NCBI GenBank assembly: GCA_003576685.1
Contig: QOZR01000005.1
Span: forward strand, 186,001 to 250,000
From: Virgifigura deserti
GTDB taxonomy: Bacteria > Pseudomonadota > Alphaproteobacteria > Dongiales > Dongiaceae
DNA length: 64,000 nucleotides
Direction: 5' to 3'
Below the pieces are notes generated by a model. The model was not told the DNA's origin. It made no database searches and worked only from the letters and a program-made list of their open reading frames with translations. The translations under genes and the position numbers were made by a program. Positions 9,185 through 17,767 of the stretch are shown in pieces (the first letter of the stretch is position 1; every line of letters begins with the position of its first letter).

Positions 9185-9204
9185 TGTTCGATATTCGACG
9201 AACA
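9185..9204. promoter_or_regulatory. Candidate ArsR operator in the OYE/arsR divergent promoter
   Basis: An inverted repeat TGTTCG-N8-CGAACA, flanked by AT-rich ATATT and GAATAT sequences. It lies between the divergent OYE gene (start 9110) and the ArsR gene (start 9215 or 9227). ArsR-family repressors commonly bind such AT-flanked palindromes at their own promoters. Binding itself is inferred from position and symmetry. Confidence 0.5.
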
Positions 9205-9214
9205 TAGAATATGG

Positions 9215-9538
9215 GTGAGCCCACGCATGAAACAACCCTTTCATCCCGAAACGGCCGAAATCACCCTGACCGGCGTCCTCGCGGCGCTGAGCGATCCGGT
9301 GCGGCTGAAGATCGTGGCGGAAGTCGTGACGGGGGGCGAGCGGGGCTCGACGGAGTTCGACTGCAAGATCGCAGGCTCGACCCTGAGCCATCACATCAAG
9401 CAGCTTCGCGAGGCGGGCATCCTCCAGCACCGCAAGGAAGGCACACGCTGCTTCGTCTCGCTACGGCCGGAGCTGGAACAGGTGTTTCCGGGGCTTCTGG
9501 AATCGGTGCTGCGGTTCGCGCCGAAGGACGTCGCCTGA
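9215..9538 (+). CDS. ArsR-family winged-helix regulator
   Basis: A 107-residue winged-helix repressor-like protein. The segment LAALSDPVRLKIV and the recognition helix STLSHHIKQLREAGIL are typical ArsR/SmtB features. There are two cysteines (in FDCKIA and TRCFVS), but no CxC metal motif on the alpha-3 helix, so it is not a classical arsenic sensor. It is divergent from the OYE reductase, which it probably controls together with itself. The start is either GTG 9215 or ATG 9227; neither has a strong ribosome site. Confidence 0.9.
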   Translation: MSPRMKQPFHPETAEITLTGVLAALSDPVRLKIVAEVVTGGERGSTEFDCKIAGSTLSHHIKQLREAGILQHRKEGTRCFVSLRPELEQVFPGLLESVLRFAPKDVA

Positions 9539-9585
9539 TCCCGACCGTGTCAGCCCGCTCGGTACGTGTCTGGGCGCTGACAGCC

Positions 9586-9830
9586 TAGAGCGGGATGAGA
9601 TAGGGCGGAGTCGGTAGAGGATTCCCAAATCGGGTGGAATTTGATTCAACTGCTGGCTGGGGAAGGAGGCCAGCAGGGATGCCAAAGCCCTATTCTGTTG
9701 ATCTTCGCGAGCGGATGGTTGGAGCGGTTGAGGCGGAAGGGCTGTCGCACCGTCAGGCGGCGGTCCGGGTTAACCGGGCGCCGTCGCGGGCGCATCTTGC
9801 GCCCTGTGGGCAGAGCACCTTTTGAGGATC
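9586..9830 (+). mobile_element. IS630-family insertion sequence remnant, left end, copy 1
   Basis: The non-coding end (from TAGAGCGGGATGAGATA) and the start of the transposase match the corresponding region at 11274-11400 in the same orientation. The transposase piece from ATG 9679 reads PKPYSVDLRERMVGAVE then LSHRQAAVRV, the N-terminal helix-turn-helix of IS630 transposases. It then diverges after about 30 codons. No DDE catalytic domain or right inverted repeat is present, so the element is dead. Confidence 0.8.
9679..9825 (+). pseudogene. Truncated IS630 transposase N-terminus
   Basis: About 48 codons from MPKPYSVDLRERM. Only the first 30-odd residues resemble IS630 orfA. The rest (NRAPSRAHLAPCGQSTF) is unrelated and overlaps a GC hairpin, GGGCGC-ATCTT-GCGCCC (9788-9804). 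The fragment cannot encode a transposase. Confidence 0.7.
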
Positions 9831-9872
9831 CCGGTGTTGATATGGAGAATCAACCGCTGAAAGGAGGGAACC

Positions 9873-10289
9873 ATGAGACTCAGCATCCCTGTCATCGCCG
9901 CCACGGTTCTGCTGGCAGGCACCGCCTTCGCCCAGGAGAATCTTCAGGAAATCGACAAGCCCGCCTCGCAGCTGGAGCAGGTGCTCGCCCAGGAGGTGAA
10001 AATTCCGGCCGACGCGCGGGAGGTGCGGGTCGTGAGGGCCACGGTCGAGCCGCGGACGGTCGCAGGGTGGCATACCCATCCCACGCCGGTCTACGTCTAC
10101 GTCGTCGATGGCACCCTGACGATGGAGGTCGAGGGCAAGGAGCCGCGGACAATCATGGCCGGTGAGGCGGTCGCCGAACCGCTGAACGCGCCGATGCGGG
10201 TGAGTAACGAGGGCGACCAGCCGGTCGAGCTCGTCGTCTTCCAGATCAGCCCGCCGCAGAAGCAGTTCCTCGAGCAGAACGAGCCGTGA
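9873..10289 (+). CDS. Secreted cupin-domain protein
   Basis: A 138-residue protein with a clear Sec signal peptide (MRLSIPVIAATVLLAGTAFA, cleavage before QEN) and one cupin barrel. The motif GWHTHPTPVYVYVVDG supplies metal-binding histidines and the glycine turn; the second motif is around NAPMRVSNEG. Such periplasmic single cupins have varied or unknown roles. The start is supported by GAAAGGAGGGAACC upstream. It sits between two IS630 remnants together with the cyclase gene, so it may have moved or been preserved as part of an island. Confidence 0.85.
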   Translation: MRLSIPVIAATVLLAGTAFAQENLQEIDKPASQLEQVLAQEVKIPADAREVRVVRATVEPRTVAGWHTHPTPVYVYVVDGTLTMEVEGKEPRTIMAGEAVAEPLNAPMRVSNEGDQPVELVVFQISPPQKQFLEQNEP

Positions 10290-10365
10290 CCGCTCCGAAA
10301 ACTGATCGCGCTGCCCTCAACGTGTCGCCGCACGCGGGGCGGGAGCGCCGGCTCAGGAGGTTGCC

Positions 10366-11223
10366 ATGGCACAGAATCCACACACTTCTGAGGCCCAGAG
10401 CGATGATCTGTGGCGCGCGGTGTTGACAGGGCAGCATCCCGCTCTGAGCCGGGGGCGGCGCCTCTTCAAGCTCCTGCCTTCCCCGAGCGGCCCGCGGTGC
10501 AAGATGTGCCTCGCCCCCTTCAGCGGGGTCGGCGCGCCGTTGATGCGCCTGCTGGGACGGCGGCCGTGGCACAAGAACCCCCATTGGTGCACCATCTGCG
10601 AGAAGTTTGTGCGCGAGCATCCAGGCGGCGCCGAGATGGAGGTGGCCCTCGTGTTCGCCGACGTACGCGGTTCGACCGCCTTGGCAGAGGGCATGGCGCC
10701 CGCGGAGTTCAGCCGGGTGATACGCCGGTTCTACACGGCGGCCACGCGCATCCTCACGGCCAACGACGCGATCATCGATAAGCTGGTGGGCGACGAGGTC
10801 ATCGGCGTGTACCTGCCGGGGCTGTCGGGGCCCGACTACGCGCGGCGGGCAGTGAACGCCGCGCGCGACCTGCTTGAGGCGACCGGCCACGGCACCCGTG
10901 GCGGCCCTTGGATGCCGGTCGGTGTCGGGGTCCACACTGGGCCCGCCTTCGTCGGCAGCATCGGAGCCGAGGACGGCGTCACCGACTTCACCGCCCTCGG
11001 CGACACGATGAACGTCGCCGCGCGCCTCGTCGCGGCGGCCGGTGCGGGAGAAATCATCGTCAGCGAAGCCGCCTACAAAGCCTCCGGACTGGATCTACCG
11101 GACGCCGAGCGGCGGCAGCTCACCCTGAAAGGTCACCTGCAGCCGATCGAGGTTTACATCCTGCGCAACGCATCGGACAAGCATACCAAAGCGGCGTCAG
11201 GAGCGCCTGGCGATCCGCGATGA
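10366..11223 (+). CDS. Class III adenylate/guanylate cyclase with N-terminal zinc-ribbon-like motif
   Basis: A 285-residue soluble protein. The N-terminal part carries two CxxC pairs (C45/C48 and C75/C78), probably a zinc ribbon. The rest is a class III cyclase catalytic domain: FADVRGST with metal Asp D99, KLVGDEVIG with D143, and TALGDTMNVAARL near the end, containing the transition-state Asn/Arg region. It probably makes cAMP or cGMP; the substrate residue cannot be assigned by eye. It lies 76 nt downstream of the cupin gene. The pair is bounded on both sides by truncated IS630 ends. Confidence 0.88.
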   Translation: MAQNPHTSEAQSDDLWRAVLTGQHPALSRGRRLFKLLPSPSGPRCKMCLAPFSGVGAPLMRLLGRRPWHKNPHWCTICEKFVREHPGGAEMEVALVFADVRGSTALAEGMAPAEFSRVIRRFYTAATRILTANDAIIDKLVGDEVIGVYLPGLSGPDYARRAVNAARDLLEATGHGTRGGPWMPVGVGVHTGPAFVGSIGAEDGVTDFTALGDTMNVAARLVAAAGAGEIIVSEAAYKASGLDLPDAERRQLTLKGHLQPIEVYILRNASDKHTKAASGAPGDPR

Positions 11224-11273
11224 TGCCATTGCGCGTCGCTCCGGCGCCGGCTGAGAGGAACGAGTGCGCCGGC

Positions 11274-11645
11274 TAAAGCGGAATGAGATAAGCCTGAGTC
11301 GATAGGGATTCCCAAGTCAGTTGGGATTTGATTCAACATGCTGGCTGGGGAAGGAGGCCAGCATGGATGGGCCAGCCATATTCTGGGGATCTTCGCGAAT
11401 GCGTGGTTGCGGCGGTCGAGAAGGAGGCGCTGTCGCGCCGTCAGGCGGCGCGCTTTGGCGTCAGTTACAGCGCGGTGATCGAGTGGGTGAAGCGCTTTCG
11501 TGAAGCGGGCAGCCTCAAACTGGGCCAGATGGGCGGCCGCAAGCCGAAGAAGGTTTCCGGCGCGCATCGGGACTGGCTGGTTGCACCGATCATCATCTAT
11601 CGCTGGAGTGGAGGGCAGTATGCCCTCTACTGGTCGCCGGACTGA
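11274..11645 (+). mobile_element. IS630-family insertion sequence remnant, left end, copy 2
   Basis: Same orientation as the remnant at 9586. The left end TAAAGCGGAATGAGATAA, the segment GATTCCCAAGTCAG and the GGAAGGAGGCCAGCA leader all match copy 1 closely. The transposase piece is longer (about 75 codons). Homology stops near 11585 and no right inverted repeat or DDE domain follows. Confidence 0.82.
11367..11645 (+). pseudogene. Truncated IS630 transposase, helix-turn-helix part
   Basis: From MGQPYSGDLRE it contains the HTH segment SRRQAARFGVSYSAVIEWVK and the hinge PKKVSGAHRDWL of IS630 orfA. After about 72 codons the sequence becomes unrelated (IIIYRWSGGQY) and stops. The catalytic half is absent, so it is nonfunctional. 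Confidence 0.78.
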
Positions 11646-11707
11646 GCTCCTGTTTCCGCGAGCGACGATCGATCTCTGGCTTGCGGACCGGCGAACCGGG
11701 CGTCATC

Positions 11708-12691
11708 TCACGCCCCGTGATACTCCCGGAACCACGCCACGAACTGCGGAATGCCCTCATCGATGGGCGTGCGCGGGGCGAAACCCAGGTCGTTGGCGGC
11801 GGCGGTGATGTCGGCGAAGGTTTCGCGCACGTCGCCGGGCTGCATCGGCAGCAGGTCGAGCTTGGCCTTGCGGCCGCAAGCCTCCTCGATCATGCCGATG
11901 AAGCGCATCAGCGGCTCGCTGCGGTGGTTGCCGAGATTATAGAGCCGGTGCGGCGGCGCATCCTCGCCTCCGTCCGAGGGAGGATGGTCGAGCGCGGCCA
12001 GCACGCCCTGGACGATGTCGTCGATATAGGTGAAGTCGCGCCTCATGTCGCCCTTGTTGAACACGCGGATCGGTTCGCCGGCGAGGATCGCCTTGGTGAA
12101 CAGATAGGCCGACATGTCCGGCCGCCCCCAGGGCCCGTAGACGGTGAAGAACCGCAGACCCGTCATCGGCACGCGGAACAAGTGGGCGTAGGCGGCGCTC
12201 ATCAGCTCGTCCGCCCGCTTGGTCGCGCCGTAGAGCGACAACGGCCGGTCGACGGGATCCTCGATCGCAAAGGGCAGCTTGCGATTGCCGCCGTAGACAG
12301 AGGAGGAGCTGGCATAGACCAGATGCTTGAGGTCCGGCAGCCGGCGGCAGGCCTCGAGGATCACGAGATGGCCGGTGATGTTGGCCTCGATATAGGCGTG
12401 CGGCTCGGTGAGCGAGTGGCGCACCCCGGCCTGGGCCGCGAGATGGACGATCCCGTCGAGCGGGCCGATTCGGTCGAAGGCCGCCTCCGCCGCGGCGCGG
12501 TCGCCAAGGTCCAGGCGGTGGAACGTGAAACCCGGCGTCTCCTCAAGGCGCGCGAGCCGCGCTTTCTTGAGGTCGACATCGTAATAGGCGTTCAGATTGT
12601 CGACGCCGACCACCCGCTCGCCGCGCGCGAGCAGGGCCGAGGCGACGTGGAAGCCGATGAAGCCGGCGGCGCCGGTCACGAGAACGGTCAT
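11708..12691 (-). CDS. NAD-dependent sugar-nucleotide epimerase (UDP-glucuronate 4-epimerase-like)
   Basis: An extended SDR of 327 residues. The N-terminal NAD motif is TGAAGFIGFHVA, the catalytic pair is in YGATK, and the segment GLRFFTVYGPWGRPDM is typical of UDP-glucuronate 4-epimerases (CapI/LspL type). Such enzymes make UDP-galacturonate for surface polysaccharide. It stands alone with no glycan cluster beside it, although a flippase is encoded at 31.5 kb. The start is the ATG at 12691 (MTVLVTGAAGFIG), where the Rossmann strand begins. Confidence 0.9.
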   Translation of the reverse strand: MTVLVTGAAGFIGFHVASALLARGERVVGVDNLNAYYDVDLKKARLARLEETPGFTFHRLDLGDRAAAEAAFDRIGPLDGIVHLAAQAGVRHSLTEPHAYIEANITGHLVILEACRRLPDLKHLVYASSSSVYGGNRKLPFAIEDPVDRPLSLYGATKRADELMSAAYAHLFRVPMTGLRFFTVYGPWGRPDMSAYLFTKAILAGEPIRVFNKGDMRRDFTYIDDIVQGVLAALDHPPSDGGEDAPPHRLYNLGNHRSEPLMRFIGMIEEACGRKAKLDLLPMQPGDVRETFADITAAANDLGFAPRTPIDEGIPQFVAWFREYHGA

Positions 12692-12999
12692 TAAACACCC
12701 CTGCGCTTTCCGGCCTCGCAAGATGCGAAGCAATGATACAAGCTCGGTATCCTATACCCCGGCAGCACCCCAAAATCACTGCCCTATCCCGAGTCGCGCG
12801 GAGCGGCGCGAAGGCGGCCGGAACAGGAGAAATATCCTTGTCCGGCAATCGCCGGCCGTGAAATATTCGTAATCGTTGCGTCCCCGACGGATTGTGCCGT
12901 TGCGATTCCCATCTTTCCGTCCAGCCAATTTGCATCCCCGCCCCGGCTCCCTTAACTTAGGAGTCACAGGGATTTGGCCGTTCGCCTTGAGAGGGCACC
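12692..12999. other. Intergenic region without a gene
   Basis: 308 bp between the divergent epimerase and oxidoreductase genes. I see no credible coding sequence on either strand. It is locally less GC-rich and presumably carries both promoters. No strong -35/-10 pair or palindrome stands out. Confidence 0.6.
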
Positions 13000-15900
13000 A
13001 TGACGCTTGCGGCCGTTACTCTTGACGATAAATATGCGCTCGAGTCCGGGCGGATTTTCCTGACCGGGACCCAGGCGCTGGTCCGCCTGCCGATGATGCA
13101 GCGCCAGCGCGACAAGGCGGCAGGCCTCGATACCGCCTGCTTCGTGACGGGATATCGCGGCTCGCCCTTGGGCGGGGTCGACTTGGCGATGGGCCGGGCG
13201 AAACGGTTCCTCGAGGCGAACCAGATCCGCTTCCAGCCGGGCGTCAACGAGGACCTCGCCGCGACGGCCGTCTGGGGCAGCCAGCAGGTCGGCCTGTTCG
13301 GCGACGCCCGCCATGACGGTGTCTTCGCGATGTGGTACGGCAAGGGACCGGGCGTCGACCGGTCGGGCGACGTGCTGCGCCATGGCAATCTGGCGGGATC
13401 ATCGAGGCATGGCGGCGTGCTGCTGCTGGCCGGCGACGATCACACCTGCAAATCCTCGACCACCGCGCATCAGAGCGAATATGCCTTCATGGATGCCTGC
13501 ATCCCGGTGCTGAATCCGGCCGGCGTGCAGGAGTTCCTCGATCTCGGCCTCTATGGCTGGGCGATGTCGCGCTATTCCGGCTGCTGGGTCGCCTTCAAGA
13601 CGGTAGCCGAGACGGTCGACAGCTCCGCCTCGGCCTATGTCGATCCGCACCGCATCGAGATCGTTACGCCGGACGATTTCGAGATGCCGGAGGGCGGCCT
13701 GAACATCCGCTTGCCGGACACGCCGCTGCAGCAGGAAATGCGGCTGCATCGTTATAAGCTTTATGCCGCCCTCGCCTTCGCCCGCGCGAACAGGCTCAAC
13801 CGGGTCGTGATCGACAGCCCGCGACGTCGGTTCGGCATCGTCACCTGCGGCAAGTCATACCTCGACGTCCGCCAGGCGCTCGACGATCTCGGCATCGACG
13901 AGGCCCATGCCGCGGAGATCGGCCTTTCGGTCTACAAGCTCGGCATGACTTGGCCGCTGGAACGCGAGGGCGTCCGGCATTTCGCCGAGGGGCTGGAGGA
14001 GATCCTCGTCGTCGAGGAGAAGCGCGCCCTCGTCGAGAACCAGATCAAGGAGCAGCTTTACAACTGGGACGAGCGGGTGCGCCCGCAGGTGATCGGCAAG
14101 TTCGACGAGACGGGCGAATGGATCCTGCCCTCCGCAGACGAACTCACCCCGGCACGCATCGCCCGGGTGATCGCCAAGCGCATCGCGCGCTTCCACAGCA
14201 GCGAGCGGATCGCACAGCGCCTCGCCTTCCTCGAGGCGAAGGAGAAGGCGCTCGCCGGCCACAAGCCGCCGATCCAGCGCGTGCCGTATTTCTGCTCCGG
14301 CTGCCCGCACAACAGCTCGACCAAGGTGCCGGAGGGCAGCCGCGCGCTCGCCGGCATCGGCTGCCACTACATGGTCCAATGGATGGACCGGAACACGGCC
14401 ACCTTCACCCATATGGGGGCAGAGGGCGCCAACTGGGCGGGCCAGGCGCCGTTCGTCACCACGCCGCACGTCTTCCAGAATCTCGGTGACGGCACCTACT
14501 TCCACTCCGGAATCCTGGCGATCCGCTCGGCGGTCGCGGCGAACGTCAACATCACATACAAGATCCTCTATAACGACGCCGTCGCGATGACCGGCGGCCA
14601 GCCGGTTGACGGCCCGCTCGACGTGCCGCGACTGGCCCAGCAGCTCGCCGCCGAAGGCGTGGCGCGCATTGCCGTGGTCAGCGACGAGCCGGAGAAATAC
14701 CCGACCGGCGGCGGCTTCCCGCAGGGCACGACGATCGATCACCGCGATAGCCTGGACCGCATCCAGCGCGAAATGCGCGAGACCCCGGGCGTGACGGCGA
14801 TCATCTATGACCAGACCTGCGCCGCCGAGAAGCGTCGCCGTCGCAAGCGCGGGCTGATGCCCGATCCGCCGAAACGCGTCGTGATCAACGAGGCGGTCTG
14901 CGAAGGCTGCGGCGATTGCGGCACACAGTCCAACTGCCTGTCGATCGTGCCGGTCGAGACCGAGTTCGGCCGCAAGCGCGCGATCGACCAGTCCTCCTGC
15001 AACAAGGACTTCTCCTGCCTCAACGGCTTCTGTCCCAGCTTCGTGACCGTCCATGGCGGCCGCCTGCGCAAGCGGAAGCCGGTGGTGTCCGACGCGACGT
15101 TCGGCGCGCTGCCGCCCCCCACCCTGCCCGCCACCGCGGAGCCTTACGGCGTCCTGATCACCGGCGTCGGCGGGACCGGCGTGGTCACGATCGGCGCACT
15201 GATCGCGATGGCCGCGCATCTGGAAGGGAAGGGTTGCTCGGTGCTCGACATGGCCGGTCTGGCGCAGAAAGGCGGCGCGGTCTTCAGCCATGTCCGCATC
15301 GCCGACAAGCCGGAGGACATCCACGCGGTGCGCATCGCCGCGGGCGGCGCCAAGCTGCTGCTCGGCTGCGACATGGTCGTCGCCGGCAGCTTCGACGCGC
15401 TGGCCAAGGTGCAGGAGGGCACAACCTCCGCCGTCGTCAATTCGCACGAAACCATGACCGGCGAGTTCACGCGCAAGCCAGACCTGGCCTTTCCGCGTCA
15501 AGGCCTGCTGGACCTGATCGCCGAGACGGCCGGGCGAGATCGCACGGAGTCCATCGACGCGACCCGCATCGCCACGGCGCTGATGGGCGATTCGATCGCC
15601 TCGAACCTGTTCATGCTCGGCTACGCCTTTCAGAAGGGTCTCGTCCCGGTCTCGGCCGAGGCGATCGACCAAGCGATCGCGCTGAATGGCGTGGCCGTCG
15701 AGGCCAACCGCCAAGCCTTCCTGTGGGGCCGCCGTGCCGCCCATGACCGGGCGGCGGTGGAGCGGGCGGCCCAGCTCGAGCCGGAGGCGCCGCCGGCTGC
15801 GGCGCCGACCCTCGATGCGCTCGTCGCGCGCCGCGTCGCATTCCTGACCGACTATCAGGACGCAGCCTATGCCGACCGCTACAAGGCCTTGGTCGAGCGC

Positions 15901-16467
15901 GTGCGGCAAGCCGAAACGGAGAAGGCGCGCGGTCTGTCGGGCCTCGCCGAGACTGTCGCGCGCAACTACTTCAAGCTGCTCGCGTATAAGGACGAGTATG
16001 AAGTGGCGCGGCTTTACACGGACGGGGCCTTCCTCAAGCGGCTGGAGGATCAGTTCGAAGGCAATTTCCGGGTCGAGTTCAATCTTGCACCGCCGCTGCT
16101 GGCGGCGCGCGATCCGGACACCGGCCATCCGCGAAAGCGCAGCTTCGGCCCTTGGATGCTGACCGCCTTCCGGCTACTGGCGATGATGAAGGGCCTTCGC
16201 GGCACCCGTTTCGACCTCTTCGGCCGGACCGCCGAGCGCAAGCTGGAGCGGCAGCTGATCCGCGACTATGAGGCGGTGGTCGAGGAGCTGATCGCGGGTC
16301 TGAGCCACGACAAGCACGCGCTCGCCCTTCAGATCGCCGCGATTCCGGAACAGATCCGCGGCTTCGGCCATATCAAGCAGGCGCATCTCGAGCCGGCGAA
16401 GCGGCATGAGGCCGAGCTGCTGGTCGCCTACCGCGCGCCGACGCCGCAGCAGACCGCAGCGCAGTAG
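13000..16467 (+). CDS. Fused indolepyruvate ferredoxin oxidoreductase (IorA/IorB type)
   Basis: A 1155-residue fusion enzyme that oxidatively decarboxylates aryl- or other 2-oxo acids to acyl-CoA with reduction of ferredoxin. In order it contains a thiamine-pyrophosphate IorA-like region (residues about 20-620, with a CSGCPHN cysteine pair near 430), an iron-sulfur segment CEGCGDCG near 635, a gamma/IorB-type domain starting GVGGTGVVTIGAL near 717, and a C-terminal extension typical of the long proteobacterial form. The start at 13000 has GAGAGGG upstream. In alphaproteobacteria this single-gene form is common; substrates are often branched or aromatic keto acids. No ferredoxin gene is adjacent. 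Confidence 0.92.
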   Translation: MTLAAVTLDDKYALESGRIFLTGTQALVRLPMMQRQRDKAAGLDTACFVTGYRGSPLGGVDLAMGRAKRFLEANQIRFQPGVNEDLAATAVWGSQQVGLFGDARHDGVFAMWYGKGPGVDRSGDVLRHGNLAGSSRHGGVLLLAGDDHTCKSSTTAHQSEYAFMDACIPVLNPAGVQEFLDLGLYGWAMSRYSGCWVAFKTVAETVDSSASAYVDPHRIEIVTPDDFEMPEGGLNIRLPDTPLQQEMRLHRYKLYAALAFARANRLNRVVIDSPRRRFGIVTCGKSYLDVRQALDDLGIDEAHAAEIGLSVYKLGMTWPLEREGVRHFAEGLEEILVVEEKRALVENQIKEQLYNWDERVRPQVIGKFDETGEWILPSADELTPARIARVIAKRIARFHSSERIAQRLAFLEAKEKALAGHKPPIQRVPYFCSGCPHNSSTKVPEGSRALAGIGCHYMVQWMDRNTATFTHMGAEGANWAGQAPFVTTPHVFQNLGDGTYFHSGILAIRSAVAANVNITYKILYNDAVAMTGGQPVDGPLDVPRLAQQLAAEGVARIAVVSDEPEKYPTGGGFPQGTTIDHRDSLDRIQREMRETPGVTAIIYDQTCAAEKRRRRKRGLMPDPPKRVVINEAVCEGCGDCGTQSNCLSIVPVETEFGRKRAIDQSSCNKDFSCLNGFCPSFVTVHGGRLRKRKPVVSDATFGALPPPTLPATAEPYGVLITGVGGTGVVTIGALIAMAAHLEGKGCSVLDMAGLAQKGGAVFSHVRIADKPEDIHAVRIAAGGAKLLLGCDMVVAGSFDALAKVQEGTTSAVVNSHETMTGEFTRKPDLAFPRQGLLDLIAETAGRDRTESIDATRIATALMGDSIASNLFMLGYAFQKGLVPVSAEAIDQAIALNGVAVEANRQAFLWGRRAAHDRAAVERAAQLEPEAPPAAAPTLDALVARRVAFLTDYQDAAYADRYKALVERVRQAETEKARGLSGLAETVARNYFKLLAYKDEYEVARLYTDGAFLKRLEDQFEGNFRVEFNLAPPLLAARDPDTGHPRKRSFGPWMLTAFRLLAMMKGLRGTRFDLFGRTAERKLERQLIRDYEAVVEELIAGLSHDKHALALQIAAIPEQIRGFGHIKQAHLEPAKRHEAELLVAYRAPTPQQTAAQ

Positions 16468-16486
16468 GACAGAGCGCAAAGCACTG

Positions 16487-16545
16487 TCGTGCTTCGACAG
16501 GCTCAGCACGAGGTCCTTGTCCTGAGCTTCCTCGAAGGATGAGGG
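16487..16545. repeat. Dispersed hairpin element, CTTCGACAGGCTCAG type, copy 1
   Basis: Two adjacent hairpins: TCGTGC-N13-GCACGA (16487-16511) and TCCTT...AAGGA (16514-16539). The core CTTCGACAGGCTCAG recurs at 30453-30467 and in variant form at 37061. It lies 20 nt after the indolepyruvate oxidoreductase stop, so this copy could act as a 3' hairpin. Confidence 0.7.
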
Positions 16546-16742
16546 TCTGGCCGACCGCGATCGACAGCCGGCAAGACATCACAAGTCCTCCCCACACCCA
16601 TAAGACGGCGCCGCCAAGACCGGCGCGCACCCTCCCGCGCCTCATCGGCACCGTCGGGCACCGCATCCGGATTGCCTTTGCGGGGCGGCTGCCTGAAGGT
16701 AGCCACGGAAAACAGATCGGCGTAGATGTCGAATAGAAACAT
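16503..16742 (-). CDS. Possible small hypothetical protein
   Basis: 79 codons starting MFLFDIYADLFSVATF, with a GGGAG ribosome-site-like stretch about 9 nt before the ATG, divergent from the LysR gene at 16859. The C-terminal end runs into the dispersed hairpin element and looks random (arginine and proline rich). I recognise no family. It may simply be a chance frame; the rest of the 391-bp gap shows nothing else gene-like. Confidence 0.22.
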   Translation of the reverse strand: MFLFDIYADLFSVATFRQPPRKGNPDAVPDGADEAREGARRSWRRRLMGVGRTCDVLPAVDRGRPDPHPSRKLRTRTSC

Positions 16743-16858
16743 CGCATGCTCCCGTTCGTATCGCCTTTTGGCACGATCGATGCCGGGAGCGTGGCGCCGT
16801 CCGGTCAAACCCACAAACGCCGTTTCGGCAAGCTAGCGTAAGGAAAAGTCACCGATCC

Positions 16859-17749
16859 ATGAGCCGCCGCCTGCCGCCCCTCAACGCGTTGCGCGCCTTC
16901 GAGGCCGCGGCACGGCACAACAGCTTCACCGGCGCGGCCGAGGAGCTGGGCGTTAGCCACGCGGCGATCAGCCGGCATGTCCGCGGCCTGGAGGCGCGGC
17001 TGGACGTCACCCTGTTCGGCAAGGCGCCGCGCGGAGTTGTATTGACCGAGGCCGGGGCTGCCTATCTCGACCGGATTCGGCGCGCGCTCGACGACATCGC
17101 CGAGGCAACGGAGGCGCTGACCGGGACCGCCCGGCTGCAGATCTGCGTCAGCGCCGAACCGGCCTTCGCCACGAAGTGGCTGGTCCACCGGCTGGGGCGC
17201 TTTCGCGAGCGGCATCCGACCTTCGATGTCTATCTGGACGTGTCGCCGCTGCTGGTCGATCTGAATCGCGACGAGGCGGACCTCGCGATTCGCTACGGCA
17301 AGGGCGATTGGCCGGGCGTGCGCGAGGACCTGATCGTCCGGCCGCTGCTGTTCCCGGTCTGCCATCCGGCCCTGCTGAATGGGCTGGAACTGCCGCGTCC
17401 GTCGGAGTTTTCACAGCATACGCTGCTGCATGAGGATGGCGGCATGCGCTGGCGCCGCTGGTTCGAGGCGGCCGGCGCAGCGGTCGACGGCATCACCCGC
17501 GGCCCGCGATTGTCCGAGACGAACCTTGTGATCGACGCTGCCATTGCCGGGCAGGGCATCGCGCTCGCCGACGAGTTCCTGGCGGAGAAGCCCCTGCGGG
17601 AGGGCTCGCTGGTGAGACTCTCCGATATCGTCGTGACGGACGGGGCCTATTACCTGCTGTCGCTGCCCGGCGCCGGCCGGCGGAAGCCGATCGCCTCCTT
17701 CCGCAACTGGCTGCTGGCGGAGGCGGGCGTGACGCCCGCCCCCGCCTGA
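16859..17749 (+). CDS. LysR-family regulator, GcvA-like (paralogue 1)
   Basis: A 296-residue LysR-type regulator. The start SRRLPPLNALRAFEAAARH and the helix AAISRHVRGLE are the GcvA/AmpR-type helix-turn-helix. A periplasmic-binding-like effector domain follows (from about residue 90). It shares its first 20 residues almost exactly with the regulator at 18270, so the two are recent or constrained paralogues. The target is unknown; a DUF1127 gene lies convergent immediately downstream. Confidence 0.9.
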   Translation: MSRRLPPLNALRAFEAAARHNSFTGAAEELGVSHAAISRHVRGLEARLDVTLFGKAPRGVVLTEAGAAYLDRIRRALDDIAEATEALTGTARLQICVSAEPAFATKWLVHRLGRFRERHPTFDVYLDVSPLLVDLNRDEADLAIRYGKGDWPGVREDLIVRPLLFPVCHPALLNGLELPRPSEFSQHTLLHEDGGMRWRRWFEAAGAAVDGITRGPRLSETNLVIDAAIAGQGIALADEFLAEKPLREGSLVRLSDIVVTDGAYYLLSLPGAGRRKPIASFRNWLLAEAGVTPAPA

Positions 17750-17767
17750 TGCCGTTCCGCCGAAGTC

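Noticed and set aside
9549..9585. GTCAGC...GCTGAC inverted repeat after the ArsR gene as a terminator
   Set aside because: The loop is about 25 nt and no T-run follows; the pairing is weak and probably chance.
13855..16128. A 757-codon open frame on the minus strand inside the indolepyruvate oxidoreductase gene
   Set aside because: The plus strand encodes a full-length enzyme with conserved motifs throughout; the antisense frame is low complexity and open because of high GC at third positions.
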